Assembly: GCA_944360075.1 (NCBI GenBank)
Contig: CALVTE010000001.1
Coordinates: 71,054-117,279 of the forward strand
From: an uncultured Clostridia bacterium
Lineage (GTDB): Bacteria > Bacillota > Clostridia > Christensenellales > UBA1242
Direction of reading: 5' to 3'
DNA: 46,226 nt
The notes beneath the pieces were generated by a model. It saw only the letters and a list, made by a program, of their open reading frames with translations, did not search any database and was not told the origin of the DNA. This document shows positions 40,393-46,226 of this stretch, one piece after another. How positions within the stretch are numbered: position 1 is the stretch's first letter; each line of letters begins with the position of its first letter. A program made the position numbers and the translations under genes.

Positions 40393-41130
40393 TTATTTTC
40401 CTTCAAATTCCTTCTCTTTAGCCGTTTCTTTTTTCAAAGTTTTTGCTGACTTATACCAATTTATAAATCCTGGAATATTTGAAATCAACAAAAAACTCAA
40501 AACAACAAGCATTGGAAGAGTTTCAAAACTTGTGCCCTGTCCTTCAATCACTGGCATAAGCCAAATCAACAGCATGAAGACATTTGCCAGTGCAAAAAAC
40601 AAAAACGCATAAATATTTTTTCTCATCATAAGATAATTTGCAACCACTGAAAATGCGCCTGAAAAACTTGCTAAAATAAGATATGGAGTGTTGAAAGCTC
40701 CAAGCAAAAAGTAGTAACCCACTCCAACAACAAGCCCGACGCTCAGCAAAATCAACCATTCTTTTTTGCCTATTTCTTTTGCGTTGACAGTCAGTCCTTT
40801 TTCTGAATGTCGAAACCAGTTGATAACTGTCAAAATCAGGATGGGCAAAACAACAACACCTTGCGTGATTGTTTCTCCCCAATTTTGATAAAGTGCTGAT
40901 TGAGCAATATACAAAGCCGTATAAACAACGCCTAGCACAGAGCTAATTTTAAGTTGAACAATAAAACAGCCAACATACAAAATCCCAAGAGTCGAGCAAA
41001 TGATGGTCAATGCCGAGCTTTTTGCAATCACTGAAAGCACAACCACACTGATTATTGAGGCCAGTATCAACAGGATTTCATACCAACTGAATTTTTTTAA
41101 AATTTCTTTTGCCTGCTCAGCAATTTTCAT
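40393..41130 (-). CDS. pnuC: PnuC-family nicotinamide riboside/vitamin transporter
   Basis: An integral membrane protein of 245 residues with seven predicted helices, the PnuC/SWEET-like topology. The first helix follows FSWYEILLILASIISVVV; the conserved aromatic/Asn-rich turns NWFRHSEK and NIPGFINWYKSA resemble the PnuC WxxW/NxxGxxxW substrate-site motifs. PnuC proteins import nicotinamide riboside (or thiamine in PnuT). No NAD or TPP riboswitch is seen upstream to fix the substrate. AAGGAGTAG precedes the ATG. It lies between tsaD and trhP on the same strand with 10-base gaps. Confidence 0.82.
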   Translation of the reverse strand: MKIAEQAKEILKKFSWYEILLILASIISVVVLSVIAKSSALTIICSTLGILYVGCFIVQLKISSVLGVVYTALYIAQSALYQNWGETITQGVVVLPILILTVINWFRHSEKGLTVNAKEIGKKEWLILLSVGLVVGVGYYFLLGAFNTPYLILASFSGAFSVVANYLMMRKNIYAFLFFALANVFMLLIWLMPVIEGQGTSFETLPMLVVLSFLLISNIPGFINWYKSAKTLKKETAKEKEFEGK

Positions 41131-41140
41131 ATCTACTCCT

Positions 41141-42199
41141 TTAAAGTTTTACAGTCGCCTTCGCTGTAAGATCAAGCGGTGCAAGCCCCAAGCCGTCTTT
41201 GAGCATATAGAACGCTGCCGAGCCAATCATCGCTCCGTTGTCAGTGCAATATTTCAAAACGGGCGCAAAAAACTGTATATTGTTTTGTTTGCAAACTTTT
41301 TCAAATTTTTCTCGCAACATTGAATTCGCGCCAACTCCGCCAGCAACAACAATCTTGTTGATTGCAGTTTCCTTGCAAGCATTCAATGTTTTTTCAACAA
41401 GCTCATCCGTCACTTCCTCTTGAAAAGATCTTGCAACGTCTACTTTGCAAAACAATTCATTTTTCTGCTCTTTGTTGTGCACAAAATTGACAACAGCCGT
41501 CTTTATGCCACTAAATGAAAAATTAAGAGTGTTTTTCAAATGATTTGAATGCACAAAAGTATAAATTTTTTCACCCTCTTTTGCAAGCTTGTCAATTTCT
41601 GGACCACCAGGATATGGGAGTCCAAGCACCCTTGCCACTTTGTCAAAGCATTCTCCAACTGCATCATCCATTGTGCTGCCAAGCAAAGTAAATTTATTGT
41701 AATCGTCGATTTTTAAAATAGCACAATGACCACCACTAACCATAAGGCAAATAAAAGGCGGAGTAAGCTCAAGATGTGAGATATAGTTTGCCGCAATATG
41801 CCCATGCACATGACTGACGGCGATCAGTGGAATATTAAGACTGTAAGCCAAAGCTTTGGCAAAATTGACGCCCACCATAAGCGCTCCAACCAGGCCAGCG
41901 CCGTAAGTGACAGCCACAGCATCTATATCTTTTTTTGAAATTTTTGCCTCAATTAAAGCCTCTTCAAAGATGTTTGAAATGGCGGTTATATGATTTCTTG
42001 AAGCCACTTCGGGCACAACACCGCCAAAGCGCCTGTGAATATCGATTTGCGAGGCCACAATGTTTGACAAAACTTCCCTTCCATTTTTGACAACAGCCAC
42101 ACTTGTTTCGTCACAAGAGGACTCCACGGAAAGGATAATCACATCTTTTTGCTCTTGCAGAGCCTTAAATTTTTGCTCTGCCATTTGTTGGTAATTCAT
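41141..42199 (-). CDS. tsaD: TsaD, tRNA t6A37 threonylcarbamoyltransferase
   Basis: Catalytic subunit that transfers threonylcarbamoyl from TC-AMP to A37 of ANN-decoding tRNAs. The 352-residue ASKHA-fold protein has ILSVESSCDETSVAVV, the metal site SHVHGHIAANYI (HxxxH), GGHCAILKIDD, LGLPYPGGPEIDKLA, and VVAGGVGANSMLREKF near the C-terminus. No Shine-Dalgarno precedes the ATG at 42199, and a consensus -10 ends only 9 bases upstream, so the mRNA is predicted to be almost leaderless. The first ~16 residues (NYQQMAEQKFKALQEQK) are an extension relative to the family; the ATG six codons in is an alternative start. Confidence 0.95.
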   Translation of the reverse strand: MNYQQMAEQKFKALQEQKDVIILSVESSCDETSVAVVKNGREVLSNIVASQIDIHRRFGGVVPEVASRNHITAISNIFEEALIEAKISKKDIDAVAVTYGAGLVGALMVGVNFAKALAYSLNIPLIAVSHVHGHIAANYISHLELTPPFICLMVSGGHCAILKIDDYNKFTLLGSTMDDAVGECFDKVARVLGLPYPGGPEIDKLAKEGEKIYTFVHSNHLKNTLNFSFSGIKTAVVNFVHNKEQKNELFCKVDVARSFQEEVTDELVEKTLNACKETAINKIVVAGGVGANSMLREKFEKVCKQNNIQFFAPVLKYCTDNGAMIGSAAFYMLKDGLGLAPLDLTAKATVKL

Positions 42200-42208
42200 T
42201 GCATAGCA

Positions 42209-42237
42209 ATTATATCAAACAACGGCGGGAAAATCAA
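42209..42237 (-). promoter_or_regulatory. Promoter of tsaD, adjacent to start codon
   Basis: Minus-strand TTGATT (42232-42237) and TATAAT (42209-42214) with a 17-base spacer; predicted start 2-4 bases before the ATG at 42199. Confidence 0.65.
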
Positions 42238-42261
42238 CTTTTTTTGCCAGCAAACCCCAAT

Positions 42262-42288
42262 AAAAAAGGGCAAGTTTTCCTGCCCTGA
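42262..42288 (-). terminator. Intrinsic terminator after prfB
   Basis: Minus-strand AGGGCAGGAAAAC then TTGCCCT and T6; lies just after the prfB stop. Confidence 0.8.
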
Positions 42289-42292
42289 CAAT

Positions 42293-43397
42293 TTATTTGC
42301 CGCTTGTTTTTTTCAAATATTCATTGATAAATTCTTGAATGTTGCCGTCCATAACCGATTGAATGTTTGGCTCTTCATAGCCTGTGCGATGGTCTTTAAC
42401 CAAGGTGTAAGGGCAGAAAACATAGCTTCTGATCTGACTGCCCCACTCAATTTTTTTGATTTCGCCACGCTCAGCTGCCATTTCTTCCATCTCTTTAGCT
42501 TCTTGCATTTCAACAAGTTTTGAATAGAGCATCTGCATTGCCACTTCGCGGTTTTGAAGCTGCGACCTTTCGTTTTGACAGGCAACCACAATGCCAGTTG
42601 GAATGTGAGTTATACGGATGGCACTTTCAGTTTTGTTGACGTGCTGTCCGCCCGCACCAGAAGAACGATAGGTGTCAATTTTAAGGTCTTCCGGCCTTAT
42701 TTCTATGTCTGGTTTTTCTTCAATCTTCGGCATTACTTCAACGCTAGCAAAAGATGTATGCCGCCTTGCGTTTGCGTCAAAAGGAGAAATTCTCACCAAC
42801 CGGTGAACTCCTTTTTCGCACTTCAAAAAACCGTAAGCATTTTCGCCGCAAACTTCAAAAGTGATAGATTTGAGCCCTGCGCCATCACCGTCAAGACTGT
42901 CGAGCACTTTGATTTTCCAATCATTTTTTTCGCCATACATTTTATACATTCGCCAAAGCATATCCGTCCAGTCGCACGCTTCGGTGCCGCCCGCTCCTGC
43001 ATGAAGGGTGACTATGGCATCATAACTGTCATATCTGCCAGACAAAAGCGTTTCAATCTTTGCCTTTTCCACTTTTTGCTCGCACAAATGCAAATTCTCT
43101 TCAATCTCAGGCTCAAGGCTTGGCTCTGAAAACTCTTGAAACAACTCGACGAGCGCAAAACAATCCTCGTAAGCAGCTTGCAAATCTTTGATCAACTCAA
43201 GTTTGTGCTGGGCATCTTTTAGCGCCCTGCCAACAGCCAAAACTTTTTTTTGATCGAGATAAAAGTCTTGCTCAAGTTGCTCTTTTTCTAAATCCTTTAT
43301 CTTTTTTTCTTGACCGGTGTAGTCAAAGACACTCCTTTATAAAGTCAATTTCTTTTTTCAGTCCGTCAAGTCTAGATATCACGTTTTCAATAATCAT
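42293..43397 (-). CDS. prfB: Peptide chain release factor 2 with programmed +1 frameshift
   Basis: Terminates translation at UGA and UAA. The ATG at 43395-43397 opens a 24-codon frame ending KECL followed by in-frame TGA (43323-43325). The slip site reads AAGGAGTGTCTTTGAC: an internal Shine-Dalgarno three bases from CTT-TGA-C, as in E. coli. After the +1 shift the frame continues DYTGQEKKIKDLEKEQ into the main body, giving 367 residues in all, the normal RF2 length. The RF2-type SPF tripeptide (RISPFDANARR) and the GGQ loop (SSGAGGQHVNKTES) are present. RF2 level thus regulates its own synthesis. It has its own promoter (TTGATT 43443-43448, TATAAT 43420-43425). Confidence 0.97.
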
Positions 43398-43419
43398 AAA
43401 AACTCCTTTTTGCTCAAAG

Positions 43420-43448
43420 ATTATATCACATCAGCGGAAGAAAATCAA
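43420..43448 (-). promoter_or_regulatory. Promoter of prfB
   Basis: Minus-strand TTGATT and TATAAT separated by 17 bases, with the ATG about 23 bases downstream of the -10 and an AAAAGGAG ribosome site. Confidence 0.65.
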
Positions 43449-43616
43449 TAAAATTGGCCCGTTTAACACTCTTTAAACGATTGGCATATATTAAAGTAGT
43501 TGATTTTTGATATGCGTGCAAAAAATTGTTTGGTCACATCATCGCATTAAAAATCACGAGGAAAAGTTTTTCCTTGAAGTGCTATAAAAAGCGGAAAGAA
43601 AAAGTAGGAGGTAAAA

Positions 43617-44276
43617 ATGTCTTTTTATATCAACAACACAAATCCAAACAGGCCGGGGCCAATCGGTGGCAACGGACTCAACGGAATTTGCGAAAAAGTA
43701 CTTATTGAAACCACAAAAGTTTTTGATGCGTGTGTAAGTCAGACAACAGAAAGTGGCATCATTTTGCCGGTGACAAATTTCAATCCACCATCACCCGCCC
43801 TGCCATTGACTTACATTTCAGCGCAAAACACAACAGGCTCAACCGTCACAATCTCTGACATAACCATTGACCGAATCGAACAGACGCCAAACTATGCAAA
43901 TGTCAGCATGACAATCACCATTCCACTGACGGTAACATATCGAGACTCAAATGGCGTGATTGGCACGGCTACGTCAAGTGTGACACTGACAAAAAGTGTA
44001 GTGCTGTTTGTTCCACAACCATCACTATCCCCTGTCAACATCACAGCAAATGCCCTTTTCTCAAGTTCGATAGGCGCCTACACAGCCGACAACACCTTTA
44101 CCGTGACAGGCTGCATCGAAATTATTGTGAAGGTGGTGTCGGTTGTTGACCTTTTAGTGCCAAGCTATGGCTATCCAGTCATTCCACCTTGCCAAGCACC
44201 AGAACCTGCAAATTCGTGCCCAGGCTTCCAAAATATGCCCCTTTACCCAACAGCGACAACCACCAGAACAATATAA
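43617..44276 (+). CDS. Unrecognised 219-aa Thr/Ser/Pro-rich beta protein (possible coat/surface protein)
   Basis: I cannot name it. The N-terminus is SFYINNTNPNRPGPIGGNG, then ICEKVLIETTKVFDACVSQTTESGI, and a long run of beta-strand sequence rich in Thr, Ser, Val and Ile (LTYISAQNTTGSTVTISDITID, SMTITIPLTVTYRDSNGVIG), ending in a Pro/Cys-rich tail (YGYPVIPPCQAPEPANSCPGF). No signal peptide or membrane helix. The composition suggests an extracellular-matrix or spore-coat-type protein made in the cytoplasm; I recall similar CEKVLI-containing proteins in Clostridia. A strong AGGAGG precedes the ATG. It is a monocistronic plus-strand gene with its own terminator. Confidence 0.7.
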   Translation: MSFYINNTNPNRPGPIGGNGLNGICEKVLIETTKVFDACVSQTTESGIILPVTNFNPPSPALPLTYISAQNTTGSTVTISDITIDRIEQTPNYANVSMTITIPLTVTYRDSNGVIGTATSSVTLTKSVVLFVPQPSLSPVNITANALFSSSIGAYTADNTFTVTGCIEIIVKVVSVVDLLVPSYGYPVIPPCQAPEPANSCPGFQNMPLYPTATTTRTI

Positions 44277-44302
44277 AAAGTGCTTAAATAAAGCACTTTT
44301 TT
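44277..44302 (+). terminator. Intrinsic terminator after the 219-aa gene
   Basis: AAAGTGCTT, loop AAAT, AAGCACTTTTTT. It directly follows the stop codon. Confidence 0.85.
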
Positions 44303-44333
44303 ATTGCCAAAATTTTGATAACACAACAAAAAT

Positions 44334-45113
44334 CTATTTCTCAAGAGCTGAAAAAGCCTGCTCAACAATTTTTTTGACGTCAATCTGAGTTTGACAAGCG
44401 CCGTTCAAATGAAAAAGATATTCAATATTGCCGCTTTTGCCGCGAATGGTTGAAGGAGCAAGGGCGGAGAGAACAAACCCGAGCTTTTGCAGGTAAACAA
44501 CAAAATCTTGCAGAAGGCTTATGTGGACTTTTTTGTCAAGCACCACCCCTTTATATTTGCGTGCAAGGTCTTTGCCGCATTCAAATTGTGGTTTGAAAAG
44601 CATACAAACTTCAATTTTATTGCCAAAAAGTTCCACAATTTTGGGAAATATGTGCCTTAGAGAGATAAAAGACAGGTCTCCAACAACAAAATCCACATCT
44701 TCAAACTCGCTCTTTTTGCAAGCTCGAAAGTCAACGCCGCTCATCTCAACCACCCTGCTGTCAGATTTTAGCAGCGGGGAAAGCTCGTTTTTCCCAATAT
44801 CGAGCGAGTAAACTTTTTTTGCGCCATAAAGCAGACAAACTTGACTAAACCCACCCGTTGAAGCCCCAATATCCAAGATGGTTCGCCCGTGAAAATGTAA
44901 GTTGAAACTCTTCTTTGCCCCCAGCAGTTTATAAGCCCCGCGCGAAACATATTGCTCAGCTCTGTCAATTTCGATTTGAGCATTCTCGTCCATCTCTAGC
45001 GAAGGTTTTAACACCTGCTTGCCACAAACAAAAACACACCCTTCTTTTATAATTTGTTGCGCCTTAGTTCTTGTGCAGCCCAGCTTTTCAGCCACAATTT
45101 TGTCAATTCTCAT
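44334..45113 (-). CDS. tlyA: TlyA-family rRNA 2'-O-methyltransferase (hemolysin A homologue)
   Basis: The 259-residue protein has an N-terminal S4 RNA-binding domain (RIDKIVAEKLGCTRTKAQQIIKEGCVFV, residues ~1-60) and an FtsJ-like Rossmann methyltransferase: TILDIGASTGGFSQVCL is the SAM site, VDFVVGDLSFISLRHIFP the DxxF region, and FKPQFECGKD carries the catalytic Lys. TlyA in Mycobacterium methylates C1409 of 16S and C1920 of 23S rRNA; which it does here is unknown. Start at 45113; length fits. The upstream region 45114-45290 holds a truncated HTH frame on the same strand. Confidence 0.9.
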   Translation of the reverse strand: MRIDKIVAEKLGCTRTKAQQIIKEGCVFVCGKQVLKPSLEMDENAQIEIDRAEQYVSRGAYKLLGAKKSFNLHFHGRTILDIGASTGGFSQVCLLYGAKKVYSLDIGKNELSPLLKSDSRVVEMSGVDFRACKKSEFEDVDFVVGDLSFISLRHIFPKIVELFGNKIEVCMLFKPQFECGKDLARKYKGVVLDKKVHISLLQDFVVYLQKLGFVLSALAPSTIRGKSGNIEYLFHLNGACQTQIDVKKIVEQAFSALEK

Positions 45114-45122
45114 AACTATATT

Positions 45123-45290
45123 TTAACATTTTTCTAAACATGAGTAAAGAAAAATGCTTTGATTTTCAATGGTTTTCATAAACTGCGGATTATATCCCAA
45201 CCGTCCGCTCAGCTCTCTTAAAGACAAATTAGAACGAGTTCTAAAAAAGCCTATTCTTTTTATAACATCATCATATGTAATTTTTTTCAT
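45123..45290 (-). pseudogene. Truncated XRE-like HTH protein (55 aa)
   Basis: The minus frame from ATG 45288-45290 reads KKITYDDVIKRIGFFRTRSN then LSLRELSGRLGYNPQFMKTI and ENQSIF, stopping at 45123. The second part is a Cro/CI-type helix-turn-helix (SLRELSGRLGYNPQFMKTIEN). I recall similar proteins of Clostridia continuing another 15-20 residues after the ENGS position; here the end LYSCLEKC does not look like that, so the gene is probably frayed by mutation. AGAAGG precedes the ATG. It could still make a small DNA-binding peptide. It sits in a ~380-base gap between tlyA and fakA. Confidence 0.55.
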
Positions 45291-45384
45291 AAACCTTCTC
45301 CATAATTATTTTAAAATATAAAACTTAATTATAAGATTTATGATTACACCAAATTATCAAAAAATACTTGATTTTGAGTTGACA

Positions 45385-45424
45385 ATTGTCTCATTTTGTT
45401 TATAAAAATATATTTATTGTCTCA
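45385..45424. repeat. Direct repeat ATTGTCTCA x2 with adjacent dyad
   Basis: ATTGTCTCA at 45385-45393 and 45416-45424, 31 bases apart (three helical turns). The first copy overlaps the palindrome GACAATTGTC (45381-45390). Possible operator pair for the HTH gene at 45123-45290. A plus-strand TTGACA-N16-TATAAA also overlaps (45379-45406) but leads only toward the antisense fakA end. Confidence 0.45.
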
Positions 45425-45458
45425 AAGTTCTATAAAAAATAGCAATTTAAACTTAACA

Positions 45459-45492
45459 AAAAAGACCTAAACATTTTGTTTTAGGTCTTTTG
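45459..45492 (-). terminator. Intrinsic terminator after fakA
   Basis: Minus-strand AAAAGACCTAAA, a short loop, TTTAGGTCTTTTTT (plus 45461-45490), just after the fakA stop. Confidence 0.8.
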
Positions 45493-45494
45493 TT

Positions 45495-46226
45495 TTATTC
45501 AACGCTGACAAGATAGTAATAAACTGGTTGGCCACCATACACCGCGCTGACTTCGATTTCTGGATATTTTTTGCTAAGCGATTCAACCAAAGCATTTGCT
45601 TCTTCTTCGCGGATGTCTTCGCCATAGAACAGTGTTATGTTCATGATAGAGTCGTCCATCATTTTCTCAATCAATTTTGTTGTTGTTTCGCCCACCAATT
45701 TGCCTTTTGCCAAAATTGCTTTGTCATCAAGGCCAATAATTTCGCCAACAGCAAGGTCAAAACCATCTACGTGCGTGTCTCTGACAGCGTAAGTCACCGC
45801 ACCAGAGCGGACATTTTTGATGGCTTCGTTCATGGCTTCAGCATTTTCTTCAACGCTTGCGTCAGGATTGAAAGCCAAAGAAGCTGTGATGCCTTCTGGC
45901 ACCGAGCGAGTTGGCACAACAATCAAATTTTTGCTGGTCAAGTCATTTGCTTGCTGAGCCGCCAAAACGATGTTTTTGTTGTTTGGGAAGACGATAACAT
46001 TTGTGGCAGGCACTTTGTCGCAGGCTGCAGCAATATCCTCGGCGCTTGGGTTCATAGTCTGGCCACCAACGATGTTTTGGTCAACTCCAAGGTCAGTGAA
46101 AATGTTGGCAATTCCGTCACCCGGAGCCACTGCCACCATGCCGATTTCTTTAGTAATTTCTTGCACTAGAGCCTTTTTCTTAAGTTCACGATTTTGCTCA
46201 AGCATGTTTTCGATTTTAAGATTGTA
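45495..46226 (-). CDS. fakA: FakA/YloV-type DAK2 protein, C-terminal part (5' end outside window)
   Basis: The open frame continues through the window edge; at least 243 codons are seen (an internal ATG at 46205 is not the start). The sequence is the C-terminal domain of fatty-acid kinase FakA: VAVAPGDGIANIFTDLGVDQNIVGGQTMNPSAEDI, VIVFPNNKNIVLAAQQA, VVPTRSVPEGITASLAFNPD, and TLFYGEDIREEEANALVESL ... VYGGQPVYYYLVSVE. FakA phosphorylates fatty acids bound to FakB (DegV-like) for phospholipid synthesis. The kinase DAK2 domain is missing because it lies beyond the edge. Confidence 0.92.
   Translation of the reverse strand, partial: YNLKIENMLEQNRELKKKALVQEITKEIGMVAVAPGDGIANIFTDLGVDQNIVGGQTMNPSAEDIAAACDKVPATNVIVFPNNKNIVLAAQQANDLTSKNLIVVPTRSVPEGITASLAFNPDASVEENAEAMNEAIKNVRSGAVTYAVRDTHVDGFDLAVGEIIGLDDKAILAKGKLVGETTTKLIEKMMDDSIMNITLFYGEDIREEEANALVESLSKKYPEIEVSAVYGGQPVYYYLVSVE

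Noticed and set aside
45379-45406. Consensus-like plus-strand promoter TTGACA-N16-TATAAA
   Set aside because: It faces the 3' end of fakA and its terminator with no ORF downstream. It may be real as an antisense start, but the sequence alone does not show it.
1-46226. CRISPR arrays, insertion sequences with transposase, rRNA operons
   Set aside because: No regularly spaced repeats, no transposase frames and no rRNA signatures were seen.

Overview
This window looks like a chromosomal segment of a low-GC Gram-positive bacterium (Bacillota), most plausibly an uncultured Clostridia-type lineage. The support is an Ile T-box leader on ileS, an S-box (SAM-I) riboswitch, a large Bacillus-type SRP RNA with an Alu domain, HrcA/CIRCE control of the dnaK operon, an RF2 programmed frameshift, and the dprA-topA-trmFO-hslV-hslU gene order known from Bacillus. 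The lineage is an inference; no rRNA is present. Almost all core genes lie on the minus strand.

Layout. 1-3006: ileS (3' end outside the window) behind a T-box leader. 3057-5668: a CBS protein, SRP RNA on the plus strand, a YtxH-like protein and two unrecognised proteins. 5679-7290: iscS-iscU with a sigma-A-like promoter. 7384-14577: dprA-topA-trmFO-hslV-hslU-tcdA-trxA, tightly packed. 14736-19000: comM, an AlkD-like protein, rplS, rpsU, mtaB. 19099-20770: an S-box riboswitch, an unrecognised 82-aa ORF and a divergent metK.

About 20.9-26.6 kb is an accessory region, poorer in GC from about 21.5 kb. It holds GNAT, short pyrophosphatase-like, P-loop kinase, XRE/SLOG, Cys-rich, wHTH and membrane genes. 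It ends in a tyrosine-recombinase remnant at the 3' end of a tRNA-Arg(CCT) gene, so it is probably a decayed integrated island.

26.8-32.6 kb has a PH-domain protein, rsmE, a GT4 glycosyltransferase with a G9 tract, and a YdjGHI-like SPFH/zinc-ribbon membrane module. 32.68-38.57 kb is the hrcA-grpE-dnaK-(metallopeptidase)-dnaJ heat-shock operon. Its GrpE has a metallothionein-like N-terminus, and it ends in a four-way-junction terminator. 38.7-46.2 kb has a Nudix hydrolase, trhP, pnuC, tsaD, prfB, an unrecognised 219-aa protein, tlyA, an XRE remnant and the C-terminal part of fakA.

Functional themes are tRNA maturation (TsaD, TcdA and MtaB all act on A37 t6A; TrmFO, TrhP and IleS also act on tRNA), sulfur and Fe-S supply (IscS/IscU), proteostasis (HslUV, DnaK system) and SAM supply. 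The strongest candidates for something new are the Cys-rich GrpE, the S-box orphan ORF with its divergent MetK, the cloverleaf terminator after dnaJ, the G9 tract in the glycosyltransferase, the peptidase gene inside the dnaK operon, and the mirror-symmetric divergent promoters of the island.
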